Assembly: GCA_944323645.1 (NCBI GenBank)
Contig: CALUTE010000014.1
Location: 1 to 56,263, forward strand
From: an uncultured Helicobacter sp.
GTDB lineage: Bacteria > Campylobacterota > Campylobacteria > Campylobacterales > Helicobacteraceae
Length of the DNA: 56,263 nucleotides
Direction of reading: 5' to 3'
Shown: positions 34,100-43,489 of the stretch, in pieces
How the letters are laid out: every line of letters begins with the position of its first letter
How positions within the stretch are numbered: the first letter of the stretch is position 1
Notes under the pieces: generated by a model
The model's database searches: none
Seen by the model: the letters and a program-made list of their open reading frames with translations, nothing else
What the model was told of the DNA's origin: nothing
Program-made: the position numbers and the translations under genes

Positions 34100-34845
34100 T
34101 ACTCATTCTCCTTGAGTTGATAAAATACATCAAACAAATCGATTTCACAATTATGTTTTGGTACATCTACAATACCTTGTTTAAGTACTGTGTGCCGTGA
34201 CACTTCTTTATTAACAAATAGTGCGCGATTAGCGTAACCCAATAAAACCGATATATGATGACTGATAACTATTATAGTATGAAACTGGTTAATTTTTTTT
34301 AAACTTTTATAAATTTGCATTTGCATTTTCATATCTATACTTGAAGTAGGCTCATCAAGTACAAGTAATTTTGGTGCGCCACACAGTGCTCTTGCAATAA
34401 GCACACGTTGTCGTTGTCCTCCACTTAGCACGTGTAGCTGTTCATAAGCAAAAGAATGCATCTCTAACATTTCCAGTGTTTCAAAAGCTTGTTTTAGTTG
34501 GGCTTTGCTTGGACGAAAACCAAGGATCTTTGGCTTTAAAAAACCCATAAGTACAACATCAAGTACTCGTATAGGAAAATCCATATTGAGATTGGTGTCT
34601 TGTGGTACATAGCCAACTAGGCTATGCTGGTTTAATATATTTGGATTTGGATAAAGGATTTTGCCTTGCGTGGGTTGTAACAAGCCTACAAGAAGCTTGA
34701 TAAGTGTTGTTTTACCACCACCATTTGGACCTATAATTGCCAAAAAGTCGTGCTCATATACGCTGAAATTTATATTTTCAAGTGCGTTACACTCTTCTCC
34801 TTTATATGCAAATCCTACATCTTCGCAGGTTAGAATTTTTTTCAT
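34099..34845 (-). CDS. znuC: Zinc/manganese-type ABC transporter ATP-binding protein
   Basis: ATPase of the metal importer, about 248 residues from the chosen start. Walker [14 protein letters not shown] loop GYVPQDTN, signature [16 protein letters not shown], Walker [14 protein letters not shown] loop [10 protein letters not shown]. The reading frame is open upstream to 34890, but the ATG at 34845 overlaps the znuA stop (ATGA) and gives the usual [12 protein letters not shown] start. Confidence 0.9.
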   Translation of the reverse strand: MKKILTCEDVGFAYKGEECNALENINFSVYEHDFLAIIGPNGGGKTTLIKLLVGLLQPTQGKILYPNPNILNQHSLVGYVPQDTNLNMDFPIRVLDVVLMGFLKPKILGFRPSKAQLKQAFETLEMLEMHSFAYEQLHVLSGGQRQRVLIARALCGAPKLLVLDEPTSSIDMKMQMQIYKSLKKINQFHTIIVISHHISVLLGYANRALFVNKEVSRHTVLKQGIVDVPKHNCEIDLFDVFYQLKENE

Positions 34846-35699
34846 GGCATTGTAATCTTTTGTGCAATGCTGTAAAGATTTGCTTCCCAATCTTCACTAA
34901 GAGGATCAAGAATCTCAAGCTTGAGGTTGAGCATTTTTGCAATAGATTCTGCCCGCGTCCTATCAAATTGTGGCTGCATAAAGAGTGTTGTTATCTTTTT
35001 TTGGCGTATGAGTTCTGGCATTTGGCTTAAAGATTTTATTTTAGCTTCTTTACCTTCTTCTTCTAGCGCAAATTCCTCAAGTCCAAAATCCTTGGCAAAA
35101 TAGCTAAAAGCAGGATGAATAACTAAAAATGCCTTGCCTTTATGTGGCATAAGTATTGCATCCAGATCGTTTTTTATGGTATCAATTTTTGCGAGTAGAG
35201 CAATTAGATTTTGTTTATAGAAAGACTCTTTACTCGGATTAAGTGCAGCAAGAGCTTGGTATATCGCCATAGCTTGCGGTTTTATGGCAGTAAGTGAAAG
35301 CCAAATATGGGGATCATAGGCGTGATTATGATCGTGTGTATAGTTAGATTTTATATTGTGGAGTAGTTTCCCTAGATTGATATAAGAGATATTTTTGTTT
35401 GTTTGCTGTATGCGCGAAAAATATGGGGCTTCATAAGGCATTCCTACACCAAAAAATATTCTTGCTTGTGCAAATGCTCTGATTTGCGATAGTTTTGGTT
35501 CGTATGTTTCAGGTGAGGATTCTGGCGGAACTATGGTGTTAATAGTGATAGTATCTTTTCCAATAGCACGCACAAAATATGCTTGTGGTGGTACGCTTAC
35601 TAGAATCGTAAGAGGAGATGCGTCTGATGTTGTTTGCTGTTGCGCGTTGTTTGCTTGTGTTATAGAGTAAAGTAGTAGCAGTATTGCTAGTATCCTCAT
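34842..35699 (-). CDS. znuA: Zinc/manganese-type ABC transporter solute-binding protein
   Basis: Periplasmic cluster A-I metal-binding protein, 285 residues with a signal peptide (about 1-16). Metal ligands of the family are His/His/His/Asp-or-Glu. Here H131 (DPHIWLS), H195 (VIHPAFSYF) and D265 (ILDPLSED) are present, but the first ligand position, normally His in a PGxSPHxYEP motif, reads PESSPETYEP (E64). A short His-rich loop HDHNHAYDPH before H131 is typical of zinc rather than manganese binders. Starts 4 bp inside the NlpC/P60 gene end (ATGA). Confidence 0.85.
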   Translation of the reverse strand: MRILAILLLLYSITQANNAQQQTTSDASPLTILVSVPPQAYFVRAIGKDTITINTIVPPESSPETYEPKLSQIRAFAQARIFFGVGMPYEAPYFSRIQQTNKNISYINLGKLLHNIKSNYTHDHNHAYDPHIWLSLTAIKPQAMAIYQALAALNPSKESFYKQNLIALLAKIDTIKNDLDAILMPHKGKAFLVIHPAFSYFAKDFGLEEFALEEEGKEAKIKSLSQMPELIRQKKITTLFMQPQFDRTRAESIAKMLNLKLEILDPLSEDWEANLYSIAQKITMP

Positions 35700-37096
35700 A
35701 ATGTCTCCATATAGGCGTATAAATCGGATACACCAAGAATTTTATCAATCAGGAGATGTTGCGAAGGACTGTCATTATTTTCGCTGCCAGCATAAAGACT
35801 TGTGATAACAACGCCTCCTAATATATTTTTGATTTTTTCAGAACCACGAAATGTTTTAACACTCCAAGCACTATGTGCTACCATAGCCTTTCCTTTATAT
35901 TCACCAATATAGAGCATAATATGCCCTTTCAACCACAAAATACTACCAAAAGGTGTGGCATTTTTTAGGATATAGTTTTCTTTTTCTTCGCGTGATAGTT
36001 GTTCTAGATTGATAAGATTTTTTGCAAAAAATGCTTGAGATTTTGAGTTTCTTGGAAGATATAGACCGAAGTTGGCAAAAATATCTCGGACAAATGCAGA
36101 ACAATCCCGATAACCAAGATAGCCACCCCAGCCATATTGGTCACCTATCATTGTATTAATAATCTCGGCACTTATCTTATGGCTGAACTTTCTTGGGAAA
36201 GGAGCAAAATCTGCTGCTTGAATTTTAGCAGTTATACGTTGCGCTTTGCCTTGCGTATCACGCTTGAAAACAAACACTTTATACCCTTCTTTTAGGGTTT
36301 CTTGTATACCAAATATCTGTCCCATACGCGCAATCGTGAGGAAGTTGCCATTATCATCGTAGAGTGGAATATTATCGTGGTAAGGAATGACAAACTGTTT
36401 TGTCTCCATAAATTGTGAGCGATCTTTTTCGTCGATAAGTGCAAGATGTTGTACCTTGATCCAGCCATATACAAAGCCACTTTGGATATGTGCCCATTGT
36501 CTTGATGTATCGTAGTGTGTGATGAGTATAGGAGTGTTGGCAAAGATGAGTGAATTTTGCCATTGATCAAAAGGGTAATCATCAGGATCACTAAAACGTG
36601 GCATATCACTTGGTATGGCGCGTACTGCACTAGATTCTGTAACAATCGCAAAATCTAATGCGCTAGGATAGTCTTTTATGTTCATTGCTTGCCAGATTGC
36701 TTGCATAGATTTTGGCGTGTTAGGTAGGCGATTCATACCAAAGCCTGGATTTTTTAAGATAGAGTTTTTGACCCAAAATACTTCATTGATATTGTTGTTG
36801 GGGCGCATAGAAATCCAGGGTGAGAAATATTCTTTTAGATAAGATTCCATAAGTTTCTGGCGTAAAACTTCTTCTTGATTGGAATCTGATATATCTTGAG
36901 CAATATCTTTGGTAACATAAGCTAGTGCATCTTGTTTGTATATGCTAGGATCTTTCGCTATGGTAGTTGTTGTTTTTGTATTAGTACAGCCAAAAAAAAT
37001 GCTGCTATAAATAAGCCATATAAATGGTGTTAGAGTACTAAATAAAAATTTGAATAGTTTTGCACGCAAGATACTAGAATATAGAATATGTCGCAT
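35696..37096 (-). CDS. NlpC/P60 peptidoglycan hydrolase with SH3 domains
   Basis: A 466-residue envelope hydrolase, likely a D,L-endopeptidase. N-terminal hydrophobic stretch ending IFFGC, a plausible though imperfect lipobox. A stabilising N-terminal domain and SH3-like domains (about 150-310: SSAVRAIPSDMPRFSDPDDYPFD, FVYGWIKVQHL) precede the papain-like NlpC/P60 domain (about 325-440) with catalytic Cys in YLGYRDCSAFVRDIF, His in KGHIMLYIG and a further VAHSAWSV. This is the HP0087 type, which adjoins mqo in H. pylori. It heads a six-gene operon in which every junction overlaps or is under 25 bp. Confidence 0.85.
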   Translation of the reverse strand: MRHILYSSILRAKLFKFLFSTLTPFIWLIYSSIFFGCTNTKTTTTIAKDPSIYKQDALAYVTKDIAQDISDSNQEEVLRQKLMESYLKEYFSPWISMRPNNNINEVFWVKNSILKNPGFGMNRLPNTPKSMQAIWQAMNIKDYPSALDFAIVTESSAVRAIPSDMPRFSDPDDYPFDQWQNSLIFANTPILITHYDTSRQWAHIQSGFVYGWIKVQHLALIDEKDRSQFMETKQFVIPYHDNIPLYDDNGNFLTIARMGQIFGIQETLKEGYKVFVFKRDTQGKAQRITAKIQAADFAPFPRKFSHKISAEIINTMIGDQYGWGGYLGYRDCSAFVRDIFANFGLYLPRNSKSQAFFAKNLINLEQLSREEKENYILKNATPFGSILWLKGHIMLYIGEYKGKAMVAHSAWSVKTFRGSEKIKNILGGVVITSLYAGSENNDSPSQHLLIDKILGVSDLYAYMETL

Positions 37097-37386
37097 TAGG
37101 AGACTTCTTTTTAAGCATACATATTGCCAAAGGTGGGCTCGGCTTCTTGAGAGTGTAGCTAGATATTGTCTTTTCGATATTATCTACTTGTTGTTGTTTT
37201 TTGAATTTGTGAGTAAATGCATCGTGTTTTGTCTTTTTGAACATATTATTTGCTTGTAAAATAGATAAAAATATAGGGATTTTGATATAAGATGAAGCAA
37301 GAAAATGTAATAGTTTAGATTGTCCTATTTTGGCTTGTTTCATTAGGAAACCCTTTTGTGTATATCAACAGAACAAAAAAAGAAAA

Positions 37387-37476
37387 TGGCGGACAGAGAG
37401 GGATTTGAACCCTCGAGACCCGTTAGAATCTGCACCCTTAGCAGGGGTGTGGTTTCAGCCACTCACCCATCTGTCC
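37387..37476 (-). tRNA. tRNA-Ser(GCU), CCA encoded
   Basis: Reads 5' GGACAGATGGGTGAGTGG and 3' CTCTCTGTCC-G-CCA on the minus strand: 7-bp acceptor stem, discriminator G, CCA encoded in the DNA. Anticodon GCT at 37440-37442 in the loop CTGCTAA. T arm GAGGGTTCAAATCCCTC. A long variable arm, as expected for serine. Decodes AGC and AGU. Confidence 0.95.
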
Positions 37477-37582
37477 ATAAAAAGCCTACAAAATGAAGCG
37501 CTAATTCTAAACTATCTTTTATAAAATAAACCTTAATATAAACTTATCACTTATGTATGCAGCTTGACTCTTAGGCTAGATT

Positions 37583-38749
37583 CTATGTGCTGGCTGTACG
37601 TTTTTTATGCGTTTGGTGAATGATTTGTGCAAAGCGTTCAAAAATATTGCGACTTTCTCTTGGTCCAGGACTTGCCTCTGGGTGGTGTTGGACAGAAAAG
37701 ATCGGCGCATCTTTATAGGCTACACCCTCGATCGTATTGTCAAATAAATTTCTATGTGTAATATCTGCAATATTAGCAATAGCTTCTGGGACAGAGTAGA
37801 TGTGGTTTTGCGCAGTAATCTCTACTGAATTTGTTGCAAGATTCTTTACGGGATGGTTACCGCCGTGATGCCCGAATTTTAGTTTATGTGTTTCATAACC
37901 ATACGCAAGTGAAAGCAATTGGTGTCCAAGGCAGATCCCAAAGATTGGTATTTTTGTTGCAATAAGGAGTTTGATCTGTTCAATTTGTTTTGTGAGCATT
38001 TTTGGGTCGCCTGGACCATTAGATAAAAATACGCCATGAATTTCACCATTATTAAATTGATCTATAAGTGCTTGAGCATTGAATTTATAGGGTAGTACAG
38101 TTACACCAAGACCGACATTAACAAGCTCATTTAAAATATTATGCTTTGCACCAAAGTCAATCACGGCTACTTTATAACGTGTAGATGGAGTGCTATAAGC
38201 CATTTGCGCATAATCAAATATACCATTAGTATGGGTATAGGGGCTTGGCGTAGAGACACTTTCGATGTGGTTTTGCGCAGTAATATCTGGGGCAGATTCT
38301 AAAGTTTTTGCGAGTATCTTTTTATCCGATATTTCTGTTGATATGATTGACATCATTGCGCCTTGTGTGCGTATCATCTTGACAAGCGCACGCGTATCAA
38401 CATCGCAGATTCCAAGTGTATTGTGCTTATCCAAAAATGTTTTGAGACTTTGTGTCGCACGAAAATTTGAGATGAAATTTTCATAATGGCGCACAATCAT
38501 TCCAGAAGAAAAAATTCCTCTGCTTTCAGAGTCTAACTCATTTGCTCCTACAATCCCTATTTCTGGCATACTAAAAACAACAAATTGTCCAGCATAGCTT
38601 GGGTCTGTAATGATTTCTTGGTAGCCGCTAAGTGAAGTATTAAATACAATCTCACCAATTCTTGTTCCCTTTCCAGAAAAACAGCGCGCTTCAAAGTAGA
38701 GACCATTTGCACAATAAACCCAAGCTGGTGATGTATCACTTTTATACAC
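37583..38749 (-). CDS. carA: Carbamoyl-phosphate synthase small subunit
   Basis: Glutaminase subunit that supplies ammonia to CarB for pyrimidine and arginine synthesis. 388 residues. The class I amidotransferase triad is seen in FGICLGHQLLSLAYG (nucleophile Cys) and VQHHPEASPGP (His and Glu); the N-terminal domain has EIVFNTSLSGYQEIITDPSYAGQ in part. Start is GTG at 38747-38749, supported by AAGGAG seven bases upstream; the first residues YKSDTSPAWVYC are family-like. carB is not in the window. Confidence 0.93.
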   Translation of the reverse strand: MYKSDTSPAWVYCANGLYFEARCFSGKGTRIGEIVFNTSLSGYQEIITDPSYAGQFVVFSMPEIGIVGANELDSESRGIFSSGMIVRHYENFISNFRATQSLKTFLDKHNTLGICDVDTRALVKMIRTQGAMMSIISTEISDKKILAKTLESAPDITAQNHIESVSTPSPYTHTNGIFDYAQMAYSTPSTRYKVAVIDFGAKHNILNELVNVGLGVTVLPYKFNAQALIDQFNNGEIHGVFLSNGPGDPKMLTKQIEQIKLLIATKIPIFGICLGHQLLSLAYGYETHKLKFGHHGGNHPVKNLATNSVEITAQNHIYSVPEAIANIADITHRNLFDNTIEGVAYKDAPIFSVQHHPEASPGPRESRNIFERFAQIIHQTHKKRTAST

Positions 38750-38783
38750 TATTACTCCTTTGTGCTTGCTGTAGCCATAAACT

Positions 38784-38797
38784 AGAATCTAGATTCT
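38784..38797. repeat. Fused inverted pair of AGAATCTA
   Basis: AGAATCTAGATTCT, a 14-bp perfect palindrome made of AGAATCTA and TAGATTCT sharing two bases, in the DUF507-carA spacer. Confidence 0.7.
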
Positions 38798-38852
38798 GCG
38801 ATTTTAGATATTTTGGTTAGAGTTTCAATATGGCTAGAAATCTAAACTTTAT

Positions 38853-39404
38853 TTATGCAAAACCTTTTTTGCGCAACTCCTCTTCGTAAAGCTTGTCGTA
38901 AATAAGTTCATATTCATCTGTACCTACGAGAATCTTGCGCTTATATGTTTTGATTTTTGCTACGACTTCTTCTTGAATACTATCGTGGATTTTTGCAAAG
39001 CTATCAATAGCCTTAAAAATAATGTTTTTAACTTGGTTTTTATTAACGCTAAATTGAATATATTGTTTTTGAATAAGAATATCGAGAATTTTGTGAGAAA
39101 GGGCATTGTATCTATCATCCCAAAAAAGCAAGAAGCGCTTTTCTTCTGCAATTTGTCGCTTAATCATACCAAAGAGTTTGCGTTCATCAATACGCAAAAA
39201 TTCCACTTCTTGCTGATTTTTTTCAAGCAATTCTTGAGACTTTTGATCAATAGCTATTTCTTCTTTTATATCAAGCTCAAGTACTTCTTTTGCAGTTTTA
39301 GCTATGGTTTCTAGTGGAACCTTTAGTGCAAGCAGACTGGAATTGTATAGATCAAGTGCTATTTTGTTGGCAATATAACCGATTTGATTAAGTCGTAATC
39401 GCAT
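38853..39404 (-). CDS. DUF507 family protein
   Basis: A 183-residue, helical, charged cytoplasmic protein of the DUF507 family (HP0918 type), found in Campylobacterota and some other phyla; function unknown. It reads MRLRLNQIGYIANKIALDLYNS at the start in part, then long helices rich in Lys and Glu (EEIAIDQKSQELLEKNQQEVEFL in part) with a WDDRYNALSHKILDIL motif. The frame is open to 39476, which overlaps PBP1A by 7 bp; the ATG at 39404 has AAGG at fair spacing and matches the family start. It precedes carA on the same strand, as HP0918-HP0919 do in H. pylori. Confidence 0.8.
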   Translation of the reverse strand: MRLRLNQIGYIANKIALDLYNSSLLALKVPLETIAKTAKEVLELDIKEEIAIDQKSQELLEKNQQEVEFLRIDERKLFGMIKRQIAEEKRFLLFWDDRYNALSHKILDILIQKQYIQFSVNKNQVKNIIFKAIDSFAKIHDSIQEEVVAKIKTYKRKILVGTDEYELIYDKLYEEELRKKGFA

Positions 39405-39469
39405 AGTGCAACCTTGAATAAAATAAGTATTATTGTATCGTGTTTTATATAAATTTGGATTTAACCAAT

Positions 39470-41407
39470 TTACCAAAGATTCTGTTCATTGCTCGTACTG
39501 GAATTGTTTGGTATAGGTGATGTAGTAGTATAGTAGAATGTATATTTATCTATTGTTTTGGCGCCAACGCCCTCTGGTTGGGGGAATTTTCTACGCTGTG
39601 AAGGATCAAGTTTTAGTGTATTACCAATAAATTCTGCAAACACTGGAGCAGCTACGAGCCCAGAACTTTCATATTGTCCAATGGGACGATTATCATCGCG
39701 ACCAAACCAGATAATTGTCTGTATATCGGGAGTAAAACCGCAAAACCAAAAATCTACATTGTTGTTTGTTGTTCCTGTTTTGCCTGCAATCTCTATGCCA
39801 TTTACACGCGCCCTTCGTCCTGTGCCATTTGCTACCACTTCACGCAACACCGATATACCCAAAAATGCTTGATCAGCTGGAATGATTGTATCCTGTTTTG
39901 TATCATAAGTAAAGACATTGCCGTTAATATCTATTACACTATCAATCAAGATGGGATCAATACGCGTGCCATAGTTTGAGAAAATTGAATATTCTCGTGC
40001 GACCATCAAAGGTGTAGCACTCAAACTACCTATTGTAATGGTAATATCCGGATTAAGATCGCTAAAACCAAATTGTAGCAAGCCATTATAGATATCATTA
40101 AATCCTACAAGGCTAACAATATTGAGTGTGGCAAGATTGCGAGAAAACATTAGCGCTTCTTGAAGGGTCATCATACCGCGAAAAACCTTATCAACATTTC
40201 TAGCTTTATACTCTCCAAATGCTCGCGCCGCATCAGGTACCTTTGTAGCGGTCGAATACCCTTTATTAAAAGCAATTTGATAGATAAATGGTTTAATACT
40301 ACTACCTAATTGTCGTTTGGCATCTGTAGCGCGGTTGTAGGGACTTTTGCTATAATCTACTCCACCTACAAGGGCTAGAATCTTACCTGTGCGCGTATCT
40401 GTAACAACCATTGCGCCATTGAAAGTATCGGTCTTGTTTTCTTGGTCTTGGGGAACAAGATTTGTATTTTTCGAAACCTTTTGTAGGCGTTCTTGAATAC
40501 CGTTATAGCCATTAATAAGAGCTTGTTGTGCTAGTGCTTGGTATTCTAGGTCAATATTTAGTTTGATTGTATAACCCCCAGTTTTTATATCTTTAATTGA
40601 ACTAAGTTGGCGCAGAGCAAAATCTGTAACATAAGGAGCAATGTTTTGGGTAAGTGTTTGATTGTAAACAATGGGAATCTCAGAGAGTGCTGCGTCAGCA
40701 TATTCTTTGGATATCCAACCTAGATCGTACATTCTGCGTATAATATCGTTTGCGCGCGCTAAAGAAAAATCAAGATTTTTGGTTGGATCATATACGCTTG
40801 GGGCATTTGGCAAACCAACAATCATAGCTATTTCTTTGAGGGTTAGCATTGAAAGTGGTTTTTTGAAGTATCCTAAAGCTGCGGTTTTCACACCATAATA
40901 GCCATGACCAAAAAATACTTCATTGAGATAAATCTCTAAGATTTGTTCCTTACTAAGTACTTGTTCAACTTGAATTGTGAGTAACGCTTCTTTTATTTTA
41001 CGACTGAGAGTGCGCTCTCGCGTAAGAATAACATTTTTTACAAGTTGTTGGGTCAGCGTGCTGCCTCCTTCACCAAAGCGACCACTTTTAATATTTTTTA
41101 GTGCTGCTCGAATAATAGCATCATAATTAATGCCGCTATGTTCAAAAAAAAGTGTATCTTCAATCGCAAGCAGTGCTTCTATCATACGCGGCGGAATCTC
41201 ATCGAATTTTGCGTAAAATCGAAATTCTGTATCGAATACGTTAGCTATAAGGCGGTTTTTTCTATCATATATTTGGCTAGCAAGCTTGGGAGTATAGTGT
41301 TTTACTTTGTCAATATCGGCACTCAAGTCTATATACAAAACAACTATATATGCACTACTAATTAGCAAAACAATGACAAGGAGAGAAAAGAGAACTTTTT
41401 TAACCAT
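39470..41407 (-). CDS. pbp1A: Penicillin-binding protein 1A
   Basis: Class A bifunctional peptidoglycan synthase, about 645 residues. Short cytoplasmic start, one membrane anchor (KKVLFSLLVIVLLISSAYIV in part), glycosyltransferase domain (EDTLFFEHSGI with the catalytic Glu, GGSTLTQQLVKN, KIKEALLTIQ) and transpeptidase domain with GSSIKPF (SxxK), SRNLATLN (SxN) and AGKTGTTNNN (KTG). It closely follows H. pylori PBP1A (HP0597), the main amoxicillin-resistance target. The ATG at 41407 gives MVKKVLFSLL, equivalent to the H. pylori start. Located just downstream of tlpD (gap 57 bp). Confidence 0.93.
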   Translation of the reverse strand: MVKKVLFSLLVIVLLISSAYIVVLYIDLSADIDKVKHYTPKLASQIYDRKNRLIANVFDTEFRFYAKFDEIPPRMIEALLAIEDTLFFEHSGINYDAIIRAALKNIKSGRFGEGGSTLTQQLVKNVILTRERTLSRKIKEALLTIQVEQVLSKEQILEIYLNEVFFGHGYYGVKTAALGYFKKPLSMLTLKEIAMIVGLPNAPSVYDPTKNLDFSLARANDIIRRMYDLGWISKEYADAALSEIPIVYNQTLTQNIAPYVTDFALRQLSSIKDIKTGGYTIKLNIDLEYQALAQQALINGYNGIQERLQKVSKNTNLVPQDQENKTDTFNGAMVVTDTRTGKILALVGGVDYSKSPYNRATDAKRQLGSSIKPFIYQIAFNKGYSTATKVPDAARAFGEYKARNVDKVFRGMMTLQEALMFSRNLATLNIVSLVGFNDIYNGLLQFGFSDLNPDITITIGSLSATPLMVAREYSIFSNYGTRIDPILIDSVIDINGNVFTYDTKQDTIIPADQAFLGISVLREVVANGTGRRARVNGIEIAGKTGTTNNNVDFWFCGFTPDIQTIIWFGRDDNRPIGQYESSGLVAAPVFAEFIGNTLKLDPSQRRKFPQPEGVGAKTIDKYTFYYTTTSPIPNNSSTSNEQNLW

Positions 41408-41464
41408 ATTATACCTTAAAGCCACAAATGAGACTCTCGGTATCTCCATACAAAGTCTAATGTT

Positions 41465-42847
41465 TTATGAGTGTTGTTCATTTGCCTCACTGGTTGTGTT
41501 GGTATGGGTTTTGGATTCTATTTTTTGCTCACTATTTGTTATGCTATCAATTTCTTGAATAGCTTTGTTTATTATGGCAATTTTTTCATTAAGCATCTCA
41601 TCAACACTTGTCATAACACCTTTTGATCCATCTTCCATAGCAGATATTTTTTGGTCAATGAAAGTTTTTGAAGTGGGTTTATTTTTCTCAAGAAGAGATT
41701 GTGCCAAAGCATTTGCTTCATTATGAACAGAAGCATGGAAAGCATCAAGCTTTTTATAGCCCTGCGTTTCGCTAAAGTTCTTTTTACCATCTCCCTCAAA
41801 ATACCATTTTCCTAAACGACAATTTGTGTGCGGTACTTGGTTAAAATTGTCAGAAACGTTAAAGAGCAATCCATAAAGATTGTTTTTAAACACGGTGTGA
41901 TCAAGTTTGGCAAGTGTGCAGAAAATTTCGCTATCGCAAATGGAGACAGAATACTTAGCTAAACGAGCGGAAGCAAGGGTCTGCCCAGCCATAGAGTAAA
42001 TCTCATCGACTCCAGCCTTGACTTCTTGGGTAAATACTGCAGTTTCTTCGGTATTTGTTTGAATGTCACTTGCCTCTTGTTGCATAGATTTTACAACAAT
42101 AGCAATTTCTTTTGTGGCTTTTTGAGTTTTTTCAGCTAGCTTGCGCACCTCATCTGCTACTACCGCAAAACCTCTTCCGTGCTCGCCAGCACGTGCAGCT
42201 TCAATAGCCGCATTAAGCGCTAACAGATTTGTTTGTTCGGCAATGTCATCAATAAGTGATACAACATTGGTAATCTCATTACTACGTTGTGCAAGTGAAG
42301 CAACCAATTCTGTGGCATTTTGCATTCTCTCATAAAGCGCACTAATACCTTGTTCGACAGTTCCACTCTTTTGTCCCACCTGCTGACTAACAAGTTCATT
42401 TTCTTCTGCCTTTTTGAAGAGTATGCTTGTATTTTTAAGGATATTTTGCAGGGCAGATTGTGCTCCCATTATACCATCTTTGAGGCTCTCGTGGTAAACA
42501 GCAAATAGGTCCAAGCCATTACCTTTATCACAGCGAGGATTTATTTCAGAGAAACAATAGAAAGTAGTATCGCCGATTTGCTCGCTTTTCACGCGGCAAT
42601 TATGGTTTTGTGTAGAGATATATTCCATACCGGGCTTGAGCTCACTGACAAATTCTTCTAAATCAGAAATTTTTGAGGCAATGTTATTTGTAAAGACAAT
42701 TGTCCCATTTTTGACACCTACTAGTGCTTCTTCTAGAGCAAAGCTAGCAACTTTTTTTAGGTGTTCAACCTGATCTTTTAGACTTCGTATCTCTGCCTCT
42801 TGTTTTTGCATCATAAGTTTAATATCTCTACTTGCTCCACCAAACAT
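41465..42847 (-). CDS. tlpD: Cytosolic chemoreceptor TlpD with CZB zinc domain
   Basis: A 460-residue chemoreceptor with no membrane segment, matching H. pylori TlpD (HP0599), which drives escape from oxidative and energy stress and hypochlorite sensing. N-terminal coiled coil ([20 protein letters not shown] in part), a central region to about 165, the signalling tip [21 protein letters not shown] in part, and a C-terminal chemoreceptor zinc-binding (CZB) domain: [25 protein letters not shown] and [10 protein letters not shown] supply the 3-His/1-Cys zinc site. A further C-terminal tail of about 50 acidic/polar residues extends past CZB. It is divergent from fur. Confidence 0.93.
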   Translation of the reverse strand: MFGGASRDIKLMMQKQEAEIRSLKDQVEHLKKVASFALEEALVGVKNGTIVFTNNIASKISDLEEFVSELKPGMEYISTQNHNCRVKSEQIGDTTFYCFSEINPRCDKGNGLDLFAVYHESLKDGIMGAQSALQNILKNTSILFKKAEENELVSQQVGQKSGTVEQGISALYERMQNATELVASLAQRSNEITNVVSLIDDIAEQTNLLALNAAIEAARAGEHGRGFAVVADEVRKLAEKTQKATKEIAIVVKSMQQEASDIQTNTEETAVFTQEVKAGVDEIYSMAGQTLASARLAKYSVSICDSEIFCTLAKLDHTVFKNNLYGLLFNVSDNFNQVPHTNCRLGKWYFEGDGKKNFSETQGYKKLDAFHASVHNEANALAQSLLEKNKPTSKTFIDQKISAMEDGSKGVMTSVDEMLNEKIAIINKAIQEIDSITNSEQKIESKTHTNTTSEANEQHS

Positions 42848-42882
42848 TTACATCCTTCCTCACATTCAAACTAGCGAGCTTC

Positions 42883-42888
42883 ATTCTA
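42883..42888 (-). promoter_or_regulatory. Candidate -10 element of tlpD
   Basis: TAGAAT on the minus strand (AGCTAGAATGAAG), about 36 bases before the ATG. Confidence 0.4.
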
Positions 42889-42943
42889 GCTTAAAAAGCC
42901 TTAAAAAAAACAAAAAACAATGTTTTATTTGTCAAAAATAAAC

Positions 42944-42949
42944 TATAAT
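42944..42949 (+). promoter_or_regulatory. Probable -10 element of fur, with A+T-rich possible Fur site
   Basis: TATAAT 35 bases before the fur ATG. The run after it, TCAATATATTATTTTAATT, resembles the A+T-rich TAATAATnATTATTA Fur boxes of H. pylori only loosely, so autoregulation is plausible but unproven. Confidence 0.45.
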
Positions 42950-42984
42950 TCTCAATATATTATTTTAATTGCGAGGTATTTATA

Positions 42985-43443
42985 ATGAAAAACCGAGTAG
43001 AAACCCTTGAGTCTATTTTGGAGCGTTTGCGTCATTCCATTAGGCAGAATGGTCTAAAAAATTCTAAACAGCGTGAAGAAATTGTTTCTGTACTATACAA
43101 AAGTGGTACACATTTAAGTCCAGAGGAAATCACAACTAATCTTCGCACGCGTGATAAATCTACAAGCATTTCTTCTGTGTATAGAATTCTTGGGTTTTTA
43201 GAAAAAGAAAAGTTTATCACGGCGCTTGAGCCGGGCAAGACGGGCAAACGCTATGAAATTGCTGCGAAAGAACACCACGATCATATTATTTGTTTAAATT
43301 GTGGTGATATTCAAGAATTTGTGGATGATGAGATTGAATTGCGCCAGATTCAGGTTTCTAAAGCATACAAAGCTAAACTCATTAGCCACGATATGCGCTT
43401 ATTTGTTATTTGTGGTAGATGTCAAAAGCAAATCAAAGAGTAG
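42985..43443 (+). CDS. fur: Ferric uptake regulator Fur
   Basis: Iron-responsive dimeric DNA-binding protein, 152 residues, very close to H. pylori Fur (RVETLESILERLR, NGLKNSKQREEIVSVLY, HLSPEEIT). In Helicobacter it represses with iron and also acts as apo-Fur. The DNA helix is TSISSVYRILGFLEKE. Metal sites: EHHDHIICLNCGDI (H98-H100 region, C103 and C106) and the second CxxC at C143 and C146 (VICGRCQ), the structural zinc site. Like other Helicobacter Fur it has an extended N-terminal helix. Its own promoter lies in the spacer divergent from tlpD. Confidence 0.95.
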   Translation: MKNRVETLESILERLRHSIRQNGLKNSKQREEIVSVLYKSGTHLSPEEITTNLRTRDKSTSISSVYRILGFLEKEKFITALEPGKTGKRYEIAAKEHHDHIICLNCGDIQEFVDDEIELRQIQVSKAYKAKLISHDMRLFVICGRCQKQIKE

Positions 43444-43489
43444 TTCTTAAGACTGTTCGAGAGATATGTTTTGTATATAGCTGGTTTAG

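Noticed and set aside
37330-37524. Plus-strand open frame of 64 codons
   Set aside because: It runs straight through the tRNA-Ser gene on the other strand.
16011-42245. Long stretch of near-identity between the two chemoreceptor genes (around 16011-16095 and 42135-42245)
   Set aside because: It is the universally conserved signalling tip of chemoreceptors; conservation is at the protein level and not a mobile repeat.
42950-42975. Fur box before fur
   Set aside because: Only a loose A+T-rich likeness to the H. pylori consensus; kept as a comment on the promoter and not called as a site.
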